From UBA2287 sp037442025 (GTDB taxonomy: Bacteria; Bacteroidota; Bacteroidia; Bacteroidales; Tenuifilaceae): DNA of 41,412 nucleotides. The stretch is taken from NCBI GenBank assembly GCA_037442025.1, contig JBBIRB010000025.1, positions 1 to 41,412 on the forward strand, read 5' to 3'. The position numbers and the translations under genes were made by a program. Shown piece by piece: positions 1 through 8,506 of the stretch; the first letter of the stretch is position 1, and every line of letters begins with the position of its first letter. Below the pieces are notes generated by a model that was not told the origin of the DNA, did no database searches, and was given only the letters and a program-made list of their open reading frames with translations.

Positions 1-58
1 ATCCTCAACTTTGGGCTATGGGTTAATTTCTATATTTGCACTTCCATTTAATAATACT

Positions 59-388
59 ATGCCAAGACAGAAACGGATTTCGGAACGAAAAATCATCCTC
101 TTAACAGCAGGGCTTTTAATTTTTGCAGGGCTAATTAGGCTAATTCACTACCCCGTTGGAATTGTTCTATTTTACCTATCATTTTTGCCATACTATATTG
201 TTAGAATAAAGACCATTAGGAACCAACAAGGTGCCGAGAAGACAAGCATTGACCGCTACCGTATACTTATTCTCGTTGCAATGTTTATAACCATTGCTCT
301 TAATATAATTGGATGGCAAGAAGCCAATTTTCTGCTTATTTTCTTTCTAATGATTGATTTTCTTTTGGTAACGAACCAAAAGTTCTAA
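59..388 (+). CDS. Small integral membrane protein, function unknown
   Basis: This encodes about 109 residues with a basic N-terminus followed by four hydrophobic stretches (roughly residues 12-28, 31-50, 68-86 and 90-106), so it is an inner-membrane protein with a short charged loop in the middle (IKTIRNQQGAEKTS). The open frame extends upstream to position 11, but the ATG at 59 gives a lysine/arginine-rich start directly before the first membrane helix and is preferred. I do not recognise the family. It converges with the beta-barrel gene on the other strand, the two stop codons being 7 bp apart. The left window edge prevents seeing its operon partners. Confidence 0.55.
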   Translation: MPRQKRISERKIILLTAGLLIFAGLIRLIHYPVGIVLFYLSFLPYYIVRIKTIRNQQGAEKTSIDRYRILILVAMFITIALNIIGWQEANFLLIFFLMIDFLLVTNQKF

Positions 389-395
389 CTTTTCT

Positions 396-1043
396 TCAGA
401 ACGAAAATGAGAAGTTCATATTGGGCTTTAGGAAGAATCGGGGACGTTCTGTGGTATTACTTTCCATAAATTCGAAGTTATCGCTCAAATTGTAGGCTAA
501 CGCAGCACCCCCGCTAAGTTTGAATCGCCAAATAATCAGATTCATTCTCAGGCCCATTTCCAGCGCATAAAGGTATCTTTCAACTATACGATAGTGTTCT
601 CCTGGGTTCAAATCGAACTGCAGGCTTGGGCTCATGTAACCAACTGACATCCCAACAGAATATTCCATATTACGTGGAATTAAACTGATAAGAGCATCAA
701 TGAGAAGTTGACGCTCGGAACTGTAAGATTTAGAAACTGCAAAACGCCTTCTTTTTGCGGTTGCATATCCTACATGGAAACCCACCGAGTAAAACTTATC
801 TAACAAATCGGATGTGTTTAAGTACTCACCATTAAAACGAAGAATACCGCTACGACCATATCGCTGGCCAAAGCTGAACATGTACCCATTGGTGGAAAAG
901 TTCATTTTGGGGTTCTGGGTAAGTACAAAATGGTAACTTACTCCTAATCCAAAGTCATAAGTATAAGGAAGTTGCTTCGATATAGGTTGAGCAATGGCTC
1001 CAGCGAAGAAGAGTAAAAATGTGGTTGCAAAAAGGTACTTCAT
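396..1043 (-). CDS. Outer-membrane beta-barrel protein, function unknown
   Basis: This is a 215-residue protein with a cleavable signal peptide (MKYLFATTFLLFFAGAIAQ) and alternating polar/aromatic strands, ending in F-S-F, the C-terminal aromatic typical of outer-membrane barrels. The frame is open 8 codons further upstream, but the ATG at 1043 starts a clean signal peptide. Length suggests an 8-10 strand barrel. No enzymatic motif is visible. It has no obvious operon partner: the DMT transporter gene upstream is divergent. Confidence 0.6.
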   Translation of the reverse strand: MKYLFATTFLLFFAGAIAQPISKQLPYTYDFGLGVSYHFVLTQNPKMNFSTNGYMFSFGQRYGRSGILRFNGEYLNTSDLLDKFYSVGFHVGYATAKRRRFAVSKSYSSERQLLIDALISLIPRNMEYSVGMSVGYMSPSLQFDLNPGEHYRIVERYLYALEMGLRMNLIIWRFKLSGGAALAYNLSDNFEFMESNTTERPRFFLKPNMNFSFSF

Positions 1044-1131
1044 GAATTGCAATTCTTTCGCCCACAATATTATTAAATTTTCCTCTTGTATGTCGCATTA
1101 ATATAGAGTTTTTGAGAAATATGCATTACAG

Positions 1132-1163
1132 TTTGCAAGTTTGAACTAAAGAACCTAATTTTG
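1132..1163 (+). promoter_or_regulatory. Bacteroidota-type promoter for the DMT transporter gene
   Basis: A TTTG (1132-1135) lies 20 bp before TAATTTTG (1156-1163), a full match to the primary-sigma consensus TTTG-N19-20-TAnnTTTG known from Bacteroides and Flavobacterium. Transcription would begin near 1169, which rules out the TTG at 1161 as a start codon and supports the ATG at 1179. Confidence 0.6.
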
Positions 1164-1178
1164 CCCAAACCTTACAAT

Positions 1179-2063
1179 ATGTTTTATTTACTTTTTAGCA
1201 TACTCTCTTCTGCATTTATAATAGTACTCTTCAAACTAATCGGAAGGCATAAAGTCGACACTCTTAGCACAATTATTATCAATTATCCTGTAGCCTGCAT
1301 TGCAGGTTTTTTTTTGACCAATAATTTCAGTATTAACTCATACAATCATAGCATTGAATGGCTCACAATTTCGTTCTTTCTGGGAATTCTTTTCATCGTT
1401 ATGTTTTGGTTTATTGGAACATCGAGCCAGAAGGCGGGTATCTCAGTTACCACAGTTGCCGCAAAAATGTCGGTAGTTATTCCTATTACCTATTCAATAT
1501 ATATTGACGATAACGACCATTTTACTTTTATTAAGGCCCTGGGGATTGGACTAGCCGTTGTGGGCGTTCTGATGTCGGTTTTCCGAAAAGAAAACAGGGC
1601 CATTAAACTTAGCGTAATGGTTTTCCCCTTAATAATCTTTGTGGGGCTAGGATTGCTCGACAGCATAGTGAAATATGCCCAATTAAACCTTCTGAATCAA
1701 CAGAATATACCGCTTTTTACTGCAACCTCATTTGGTTTTGCTTTTATCGCAGGGTTGTTGATTATACCGTTCAGCAAAACGGTTCAACTAAACCTAATGC
1801 AAGCGAAAACATGGCTTCATGGTATTCCTTTGGGTTTGCTCAACTTCGGTTCAATGTATTTTCTGATAAAAGCACTGGCACATATCGATTCGGGAAATAT
1901 AATACCAATGGATAGTTCGATAATTTTTGGAATTAACAATATTAGCATAGTGGCTGTGAATATATTAATAGGTTTCAGTTTTTTTAAAGAACGACCTGCT
2001 AATTTGAACTGGATAGGTTTTTTTCTCTCTTTATTGGCAATTAGTATATTAGCAATAAGTTAA
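1179..2063 (+). CDS. DMT-superfamily (EamA-like) transporter
   Basis: This is a 294-residue polytopic inner-membrane protein with about ten hydrophobic helices arranged as two similar halves, the layout of drug/metabolite (EamA-type) permeases. Substrate cannot be told from sequence; the family moves amino acids, nucleotides, sugars or drugs by secondary transport. The start at 1179 is chosen over the in-frame TTG at 1161 because the predicted promoter ends at 1163. The yigZ-like gene begins 8 bp after the stop, so the two are probably cotranscribed. Confidence 0.75.
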   Translation: MFYLLFSILSSAFIIVLFKLIGRHKVDTLSTIIINYPVACIAGFFLTNNFSINSYNHSIEWLTISFFLGILFIVMFWFIGTSSQKAGISVTTVAAKMSVVIPITYSIYIDDNDHFTFIKALGIGLAVVGVLMSVFRKENRAIKLSVMVFPLIIFVGLGLLDSIVKYAQLNLLNQQNIPLFTATSFGFAFIAGLLIIPFSKTVQLNLMQAKTWLHGIPLGLLNFGSMYFLIKALAHIDSGNIIPMDSSIIFGINNISIVAVNILIGFSFFKERPANLNWIGFFLSLLAISILAIS

Positions 2064-2071
2064 CTGCAAGC

Positions 2072-2680
2072 ATGTCGGACACTTACTTAACCATCAGCAA
2101 TAGAACCAAGGGGTTATATAAAGAAAAAGGAAGTAAGTTTATTTCCCATGCTTTTCCAGTAAAATCGGATGTTGAAGTAAAGGATATTATTAGCCAATTA
2201 CGAAAGGACCAATACGATGCTCGGCACCATTGCTATGCATACACTTTGGGTTTTAAGGGTGAAATTTGGCGAGCCAACGATGACGGTGAGCCCTCGGGCA
2301 CTGCTGGAAAACCCATTTACGGACAAATTGTTGCACGCTCATTAACAAATACATTGGTAGTTGTAACGCGTTATTTTGGCGGAACTAAGCTAGGGACCTC
2401 GGGATTGATAAATGCTTACCGAACGGCAGCCACAGATGCCCTTGATAAATGTGCAATTATTGAGCGAACAATTAATAACGTTTACAATATTTCTTTTTCA
2501 TACCTTGTTATGAATGACATTATGAAGTTGGCCAAAGAAATGAATTTAAATATTCTCAACCAGCATTTCGATAATGGATGCTGGATAGAAATTGGTGTTC
2601 GAGAGCGCGATACCGATTTCTTTTTAAAAAGGGTTGGGAAAATTGAATCTGTTGTGACCAACCATTTAAGAACTGAATAG
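2072..2680 (+). CDS. YigZ/IMPACT (UPF0029) family protein
   Basis: This is a 202-residue protein with the IMPACT/YigZ hallmarks: a K-G-S-K-F segment near residue 19, ARHHCYAY at 50-57, DDGEPSGTAGKPI around 70-82 and TRYFGGTKLGTSGL around 99-112. Length and order match bacterial YigZ, with an N-terminal IMPACT domain and a C-terminal ferredoxin-like DUF1949-type half. The biochemical role is not settled; the eukaryotic homologue regulates GCN2. It follows the transporter by 8 bp and is closed by a strong terminator, so it ends a two-gene operon. Confidence 0.88.
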   Translation: MSDTYLTISNRTKGLYKEKGSKFISHAFPVKSDVEVKDIISQLRKDQYDARHHCYAYTLGFKGEIWRANDDGEPSGTAGKPIYGQIVARSLTNTLVVVTRYFGGTKLGTSGLINAYRTAATDALDKCAIIERTINNVYNISFSYLVMNDIMKLAKEMNLNILNQHFDNGCWIEIGVRERDTDFFLKRVGKIESVVTNHLRTE

Positions 2681-2684
2681 TTTT

Positions 2685-2711
2685 TGCCCCGTAATTACGG
2701 GGCATTTTTTT
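2685..2711 (+). terminator. Rho-independent terminator after the YigZ-family gene
   Basis: The arms GCCCCGTAA and TTACGGGGC (2686-2703) form a near-perfect stem with almost no loop, followed by a run of seven T (2705-2711). It separates the transporter/YigZ unit from pyrBI. Confidence 0.85.
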
Positions 2712-2753
2712 AAATTAAACATTGAATCAACCTTTAACCTCAAAAAAAAAGCA

Positions 2754-3659
2754 ATGAAAAACAGAAGCCTTGTTTCAATTAACGACCTAAGCAAGGATGA
2801 AATTCTCGATTTACTCGACTTAGCCGAAGAATTCGAGAAAGAACCCATCCAAAACATCATGTCGAAAAAGGTGGTTGCCACCCTATTCTTTGAACCATCG
2901 ACCCGAACCCGATTGAGCTTTGAGAGCGCAGTTAACAGACTTGGTGGTAGGGTAATTGGGTTTTCAGAAGCGGCCAATACCTCGGTTGCCAAAGGCGAAA
3001 GCCTTAAGGATACTATTTTAACAGTGGCTAACTATTCCGACCTTATTGTTATGCGCCACCCCATTGAGGGCAGCGCACGCTTTGCTTCGGAAGTTTCGCC
3101 CGTACCCATTATCAATGCAGGCGACGGGGCCAACCAGCACCCTACGCAAACGCTCCTCGACCTCTATTCCATACGCAAAACGCAGGGTACACTCCATAAT
3201 CTAAACATTTTCCTTGTTGGCGATCTTAAGTACGGGCGTACCGTTCATTCGCTCCTTCAGGCCATGAGCCAATTCGGGGCCAGTTTCACCTTCGTTTCGC
3301 CAAAAGAATTGCAAATGCCCGCAGAATACAAATTGCATCTGGACAGTTTGGGTTTAAAGTATAGTGAACAAACCGATTTGAATGAGAACCTTGAAAAAGC
3401 GGATATTATATATATGACCAGGGTTCAGAAGGAGCGCTTTTCGGATCCTATGGAGTATGAAAAGGTTAAAAATGTGTATGTACTTCGTAACCATATGCTT
3501 GCCAACACCAAACCCAATATGAGGGTACTTCATCCGCTTCCCAGAGTAAATGAAATACATACCGATGTGGACGATAATGCCAAAGCCTACTACTTTCCAC
3601 AGGCACTCAATGGAGTATTTGCCCGCATGGCCATAATGAAAAGAATTCTCGACGTTTAA
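2754..3659 (+). CDS. pyrB: Aspartate carbamoyltransferase, catalytic subunit
   Basis: This 301-residue enzyme joins carbamoyl phosphate and aspartate to give N-carbamoyl-aspartate, the committed step of pyrimidine synthesis, in the cytoplasm. The carbamoyl-phosphate loop EPSTRTR is at residues 47-53, the MRHPIEG segment follows, then QHPTQTLLDLYSI, and the aspartate-domain motif HPLPRVNEI lies near the C-terminus. Length matches the E. coli catalytic chain. The ATG follows an A-rich stretch, as expected where Shine-Dalgarno signals are weak. pyrI follows after 6 bp, so the two form a class B, regulatory-subunit-containing enzyme. Confidence 0.97.
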   Translation: MKNRSLVSINDLSKDEILDLLDLAEEFEKEPIQNIMSKKVVATLFFEPSTRTRLSFESAVNRLGGRVIGFSEAANTSVAKGESLKDTILTVANYSDLIVMRHPIEGSARFASEVSPVPIINAGDGANQHPTQTLLDLYSIRKTQGTLHNLNIFLVGDLKYGRTVHSLLQAMSQFGASFTFVSPKELQMPAEYKLHLDSLGLKYSEQTDLNENLEKADIIYMTRVQKERFSDPMEYEKVKNVYVLRNHMLANTKPNMRVLHPLPRVNEIHTDVDDNAKAYYFPQALNGVFARMAIMKRILDV

Positions 3660-3665
3660 TATAAA

Positions 3666-4136
3666 ATGCCAGAAACCATGATTGAAAAAAAGCAACTTAA
3701 CGTTAGTGCCATTGAAAATGGTACCGTTATCGACCATATTCCCGCACAAAACCTATTCAAAGTAATTACAATTTTGGGCCTCGAACGAATAAGCAACCTT
3801 ATTACTTTTGGCACAAATATGGAGAGCCATAAGTTGGGAAAAAAGGCAATTATTAAAATTGCAGGTAAATTCTTTGAAAAAGATGAGATTAACCGTATTG
3901 CTCTTGTTGCACCCCATGCTAAACTGAATATCATTAAGAATTACACTGTTGTTGAAAAACAAGTGGTTGAGGTACCCGATAGCATTTCGGGAATAGTAAA
4001 ATGCGTTAACCCAAAGTGCATTACCAATTTCGAAAAGGTTACCACAAAATTTTCGATAGTTGATAAAGGCATGGTTTCATTAAAGTGCCACTATTGCGAA
4101 AAGATTACCGACCAAGAACATATGGAATTTGTGTGA
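3666..4136 (+). CDS. pyrI: Aspartate carbamoyltransferase, regulatory subunit
   Basis: This 156-residue chain would bind CTP/ATP in its N-terminal domain and clamp catalytic trimers through a C-terminal zinc domain. The four zinc ligands are visible as C113-x4-C118 and C141-x2-C144, the spacing seen in E. coli PyrI. The N-terminal segment includes the family pattern G-T-V-I-D-H-I-P near residue 19. It lies 6 bp downstream of pyrB and is followed by a hairpin terminator, so the pair is a complete operon. Confidence 0.97.
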   Translation: MPETMIEKKQLNVSAIENGTVIDHIPAQNLFKVITILGLERISNLITFGTNMESHKLGKKAIIKIAGKFFEKDEINRIALVAPHAKLNIIKNYTVVEKQVVEVPDSISGIVKCVNPKCITNFEKVTTKFSIVDKGMVSLKCHYCEKITDQEHMEFV

Positions 4137-4157
4137 TCTAATTATTTTCAAAAAATT

Positions 4158-4191
4158 AAAGAAGCAACCATGAAATAAGGTTGCTTCTTTT
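4158..4191 (+). terminator. Terminator after pyrBI
   Basis: The arms AAAGAAGCAACC (4158-4169) and GGTTGCTTCTTT (4179-4190) pair perfectly around a 9-nt loop. The T-run is short (four) but is extended by the paired A/T flanks. The rest of the gap up to 4329 holds no other recognisable feature apart from the AT-rich promoter region of the amylase gene. Confidence 0.75.
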
Positions 4192-4329
4192 GCTATTTCC
4201 TATCGTTTGCATTGATTTATAATCGATTTACTAAGCTAATAGAAACAGTTTTATGAATTTTTCGTTTTATTTAGGGGTTAAATCATGAATTTGCTATTTG
4301 TATTTCGAAACGAATAAAATCTTCCTAAT

Positions 4330-7167
4330 ATGAAACAATTATTATCACTACTTTTTTTCCTAGCCTCATTCTATTTCTCAATTTTTGCGCAAATAGTAAC
4401 CACGCAGCCTATACTACCTACGGTAAACGGTGAAGTTGTTATTACATTTAATGCCACTGGAACTGAGCTTCAGGGTTATACGGGCAATATTTATGCTCAT
4501 ACAGGAGTGATTTGCGAAGGCAGTTCTGGTTGGCAGTACGTTATTGGCACTTGGGGGAACAACACACTACAACCAAAACTAACAAGGATTAGCACGAACC
4601 TGTATACCCTAACAATTAATCCAAATATTAGGCAATTTTACTCTGTTCCTGCTGATAAGGTTATTCAAAAAATGGCAATTGTTTTTCGATCGCAAAGTAG
4701 CCCTTACCTGCAAACAAGACCCGATATTTTTATCGATGTATATGCCGAGGGGCTTACCGTTAATCTCTCCTCCCCCTCTTCGGGAAGCCCCTTTTATTCA
4801 TTTGGCGAAAATATTTCAATTGCTGCTCAGGCAAATATGGCCCAAAACCTGGCCCTTTATGTTAACAATATACAGGTTGCTTCAACAACCGAACCGACGC
4901 TAACCCACAATTTTGAAATTAATGCATATGGCAAACAATGGGTTAAAGCAATTGCAACCTACCAAACCGATTGGGTAGCAGACTCTGCCTACATATACGT
5001 TCGTGGCAATATTCCCGAATTTCCGCTACCAAGTGGTGTTGTTCCAGGAGTTAATGTTACAGGCGCAAACGAGGTTACCCTGGTTCTTAGCGATCCTTCT
5101 GCCATGAAGGAATTTGCATTTGTAATTGGCAGCTTCAACGATTGGGAGCTCGACGACTCCTATTTAATGAATCGAACACCCGATGGCAAATACTATTGGC
5201 TTACCCTTTCGAATTTAAACCCAAGCCAAGAGTATTTATACCAATACTGGGTAGATGGCGAGCTGAAACTGGCCGATCCTTACTCAGAAAAAATAAGTGA
5301 TCCGTGGAACGACAAATGGATTAGCAGCACAATTTACCCTGGCCTAATTCAATACCCCGAAGGAAAAACGACAGGTATAGCGTCTGTTTTTCAAATTCAA
5401 CCCAATGAATATGAATGGGAAGCCGAAAACTATGTTGCTCCCGGTAAGAATGAATTAGTTATTTACGAACTTCACATTCGCGATTTTGTATCGGACGATG
5501 ATATTAAAACTGTTATCAACAAACTCGACTATCTGCAGTCGCTTGGTGTTAACGCAATAGAACTAATGCCTATAAACGAATTCGAGGGGAACGACAGCTG
5601 GGGCTACAATCCTTCGTTCCATTTTGCTCCCGACAAGGCATATGGTAGAAAGAACGATTATAAAAAGTTTATCGATGAGTGCCATAAACGTGGAATAGCC
5701 GTTATTATAGATATGGTTTTAAACCACTCCTTTGGCCTTTCCCCAATGGTTCAAATGTACTTCGATGCCAATGCAGGAACATGGGGTCAACCTACACCCG
5801 ATAATCCCTGGTTTAACCCAACCTGCCCCCATGAACCCTGGTGCTGGGGATACGATTTTAACCACCAAAGCGACCATACTATTGAGTTTATTGATAGGGT
5901 TGTTGAGTTTTGGTTAACAGAGTTCAAAGTTGATGGCTTCCGATTCGACTTTACCAAAGGTTTCACCAACGTTCAAACAGGCAATCAGGGTTGGAACTAC
6001 GATGCTCAGCGAATAGGCATATTGAAACGATTTGCTGATCATATTTGGAGTGTAAATCCGAACGCTTACGTTATTCTTGAGCACTTTGCTGAGAACTCTG
6101 AAGAAAAAGAACTTGCAGAATATAGGTACAACGAAGGTAAGGGTATGCTTATTTGGGGCAATATGAATTATAACTACAACGAAGCTACCATGGGGTGGTT
6201 AACTAATTCGAATTTTTCATGGGCCTCATACAAGCAAAGAGGTTGGAACGCTCCACACCTTATAGGCTACATGGAGAGCCACGATGAAGAAAGGTTAATG
6301 TACAAAAATATTACCTTCGGTAACAGCAACAACGCTTCTTATAACATTCGCAATCTCGACATTGCACTCGAAAGGCAGAAATTGGCTGGCTGGTTCTTTT
6401 TTACCATTCCAGGTCCCAAAATGATTTGGCAATTTGGAGAACTGGGGTACGACTACTCCATTAATCATTGCCCGAATGGAACCATAAGCAATGATTGCCG
6501 AACCTCGCGCAAGCCTATTCGCTGGGATTACTACGAAATGCCTAACCGAAAAGCACTTTATAATACTTGGAAAGAAATTATTGCGCTTCGCAAAGCTTTA
6601 CCCGTTTTTCAAACTGCCAATTTTAGCGTTTCGCTTTCGGGAGCAGGAAAATTTATTGTACTTAACGATGGTGAAATGAAGGTTGTAATTGTTGGAAATT
6701 TTGGAAACACCCAGCAGAACGTTAACGTAACCTTCCCACAAACAGGCCGCTGGTACAATTACTACGATCAAAACCACTCTGATTTCAGCCAAACCACCCA
6801 AACCTTTAGTATGCAGCCCGGCGAATACCGAATGTACTCAACTGTTTATATCAATCGAAACGATTTTGCAGTGAGCATTACCAATAACCCTTTAATTGCC
6901 AATGGAGGTAAATTAATTGCTTCGGTGTGGCCAAATCCTACACAAACAGAATTTAGCATCGAAGTAAATACCGACAAAGAACAGAGAATTTCAATGACCC
7001 TTTTCGACATAACCGGACGTAAAATAACTGAACTTTATAAGGGCTATGTTTCGCCCCACGAGAATGTGTTACAAGTATCTCTGCCACACAATATTCCAGC
7101 AGGAATATACGTTTGCAGAGTTCAAACAGCATCAACCCAGGAGAGTTTCAGATTATTTGTTAGATAG
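4330..7167 (+). CDS. Secreted GH13 alpha-amylase-family hydrolase with type IX secretion signal
   Basis: This 945-residue protein should hydrolyse or rearrange alpha-glucans outside the cell. In order: signal peptide (1-20); an N-terminal beta-rich region of about 200 residues without a family I can name; a CBM48/E-set-like domain around 240-335 (contains GSFNDWE); the GH13 barrel from about 375 to 770; a beta C-domain; and a Por-type sorting domain (866-945, beginning VWPNP) that directs export by the type IX system. Catalytic signature residues are present: DMVLNH (D461-H466), nucleophile D540 in FRFD, acid E584, and the H651-D652 pair. The CBM48-like domain plus this order suggests the branching/debranching side of GH13, but substrate is not proven. 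A terminator follows. Confidence 0.92.
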   Translation: MKQLLSLLFFLASFYFSIFAQIVTTQPILPTVNGEVVITFNATGTELQGYTGNIYAHTGVICEGSSGWQYVIGTWGNNTLQPKLTRISTNLYTLTINPNIRQFYSVPADKVIQKMAIVFRSQSSPYLQTRPDIFIDVYAEGLTVNLSSPSSGSPFYSFGENISIAAQANMAQNLALYVNNIQVASTTEPTLTHNFEINAYGKQWVKAIATYQTDWVADSAYIYVRGNIPEFPLPSGVVPGVNVTGANEVTLVLSDPSAMKEFAFVIGSFNDWELDDSYLMNRTPDGKYYWLTLSNLNPSQEYLYQYWVDGELKLADPYSEKISDPWNDKWISSTIYPGLIQYPEGKTTGIASVFQIQPNEYEWEAENYVAPGKNELVIYELHIRDFVSDDDIKTVINKLDYLQSLGVNAIELMPINEFEGNDSWGYNPSFHFAPDKAYGRKNDYKKFIDECHKRGIAVIIDMVLNHSFGLSPMVQMYFDANAGTWGQPTPDNPWFNPTCPHEPWCWGYDFNHQSDHTIEFIDRVVEFWLTEFKVDGFRFDFTKGFTNVQTGNQGWNYDAQRIGILKRFADHIWSVNPNAYVILEHFAENSEEKELAEYRYNEGKGMLIWGNMNYNYNEATMGWLTNSNFSWASYKQRGWNAPHLIGYMESHDEERLMYKNITFGNSNNASYNIRNLDIALERQKLAGWFFFTIPGPKMIWQFGELGYDYSINHCPNGTISNDCRTSRKPIRWDYYEMPNRKALYNTWKEIIALRKALPVFQTANFSVSLSGAGKFIVLNDGEMKVVIVGNFGNTQQNVNVTFPQTGRWYNYYDQNHSDFSQTTQTFSMQPGEYRMYSTVYINRNDFAVSITNNPLIANGGKLIASVWPNPTQTEFSIEVNTDKEQRISMTLFDITGRKITELYKGYVSPHENVLQVSLPHNIPAGIYVCRVQTASTQESFRLFVR

Positions 7168-7188
7168 AATTGAGTTTCATTTTTTTCT

Positions 7189-7223
7189 AAAGAGCAGGGT
7201 TTATTTAACTCTGCTCTTTTTTT
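7189..7223 (+). terminator. Terminator after the amylase gene
   Basis: The arms AAAGAGCAG (7189-7197) and CTGCTCTTT (7211-7219) form a stem followed by a T-run to 7223. It isolates the amylase gene as a single transcription unit. Confidence 0.8.
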
Positions 7224-7271
7224 GTAGTTTCTTTTCAATTCTACCCTAAGTTTTTAATACATTAGCACCTT

Positions 7272-8396
7272 ATGTTTAGGTTTACTAAATACGTTTTAAT
7301 AACTGTTGTTTCAATAGTTACTTTTGGCACCTGCTATGCCGATACTACCTACCGCTACCCAATGGATGTATCGTACAAATTCAATTTGGGTAAAATTTGG
7401 GTACACACCCCAAAACTCGAGTCCATTCCAATTAATCCCCTAAAAGTTCATAGTTTAATACTTTTGCGAAAAGCATCGGGCAGCAGCGAATGGCATGGGG
7501 CCTATAATTTTCCTTTGTATGGACTAGAAATCACATTTGTTGACTTTGGCAATTCGCATGTGCTTGGCCAATCTTACGGCTTGGCTCCTCACATCACTTT
7601 CCCCATTATTGAAAAGAGGTTGTATTCGGGAAGTATTGCAGTATCGCCAGGCATTAACTATTTCGACAAGGTTTACAATGCTTCCTCAAATCCAACAAAT
7701 TTGGCCATTAGTTCTCGTTTCAATGCTTTTATACAGGTTGGCCTTTTAAGTGAATTCAACCTATCGCCAAAGTTTAAATTGGGTGTTGGTATGAATTTCA
7801 TCCACACTTCCAATGCAACCCTTAAAAAACCAAATAGCGGATTAAACATGGTTACGGGATTTACCCAAGTTCGCTATGCACTTAGCGACAATCGATTCGA
7901 AAACAAGACCGTACTAAACCATAGCCCTAACTTTCCGAAACATCGTTTCAACTTGCTGACTGCTGGAGCAATTAAAGAAATAAAGGAACCCGGTGGCAAT
8001 AAATATTGGGTTGCCATTACTTCTTTCGAATACCAAAGGGCATTATCGCCCTTTTCGGCTGTTGGTATCTCTACCGATTTGTTTTACGATTCTTCGAGCG
8101 AAGTGGACGCCACCGATCAAAATATTGAATATTTAAACCCATTAGCTCTGTCGAAACTTGGAATTTCGGCCGTTTCGGAGTTTCGGCTGAACCGGCTTTC
8201 ACTCGTCCATCATTTTGGTGCATATGCCTACAATTTAACAAAAAACGGCAAAAATATTTATCAGCGTATTGGTTTTCGATATCGAGTTTTTAACAAAACC
8301 TCTTTGGTTTTAGGCTTGAAGGGCCATATGTTTACCGGCGGTTATCTTGCCATTGCCGACCATATTGAATTAGGTTTTGTTTTTAGTTTTCATTAA
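7272..8396 (+). CDS. PagL-like acyloxyacyl hydrolase (lipid A 3-O-deacylase family), outer membrane
   Basis: This is a 374-residue predicted outer-membrane barrel with an N-terminal signal (about residues 1-23). The motif F-I-H-T-S-N-A at 176-182 resembles the PagL active-site segment, in which a histidine and a serine two residues later (here H178, S180) act in removing the 3-O acyl chain of lipid A. The PagL glutamate 14 residues after the histidine is not seen; that position is asparagine in the KPNSGLN segment. The protein is about twice the length of Pseudomonas PagL, as is common for Bacteroidota members. It lies between a terminator and the DUF362 gene and is probably monocistronic. 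A barrel without activity is the alternative. Confidence 0.65.
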   Translation: MFRFTKYVLITVVSIVTFGTCYADTTYRYPMDVSYKFNLGKIWVHTPKLESIPINPLKVHSLILLRKASGSSEWHGAYNFPLYGLEITFVDFGNSHVLGQSYGLAPHITFPIIEKRLYSGSIAVSPGINYFDKVYNASSNPTNLAISSRFNAFIQVGLLSEFNLSPKFKLGVGMNFIHTSNATLKKPNSGLNMVTGFTQVRYALSDNRFENKTVLNHSPNFPKHRFNLLTAGAIKEIKEPGGNKYWVAITSFEYQRALSPFSAVGISTDLFYDSSSEVDATDQNIEYLNPLALSKLGISAVSEFRLNRLSLVHHFGAYAYNLTKNGKNIYQRIGFRYRVFNKTSLVLGLKGHMFTGGYLAIADHIELGFVFSFH

Positions 8397-8506
8397 ATTG
8401 AATACCTTTAACTTGTTGTTATCTGACCCGCTTTAATTAATGCACTTTTATTTTAAACTAATGGCTAGAAACGAACTCTAAAAAATCATAACAATTCTAT
8501 TCCGAC

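Noticed and set aside
3354..3962. Minus-strand open frames across pyrB and pyrI
   Set aside because: Both plus-strand genes are certain from motifs and zinc ligands; the minus frames are their shadows.
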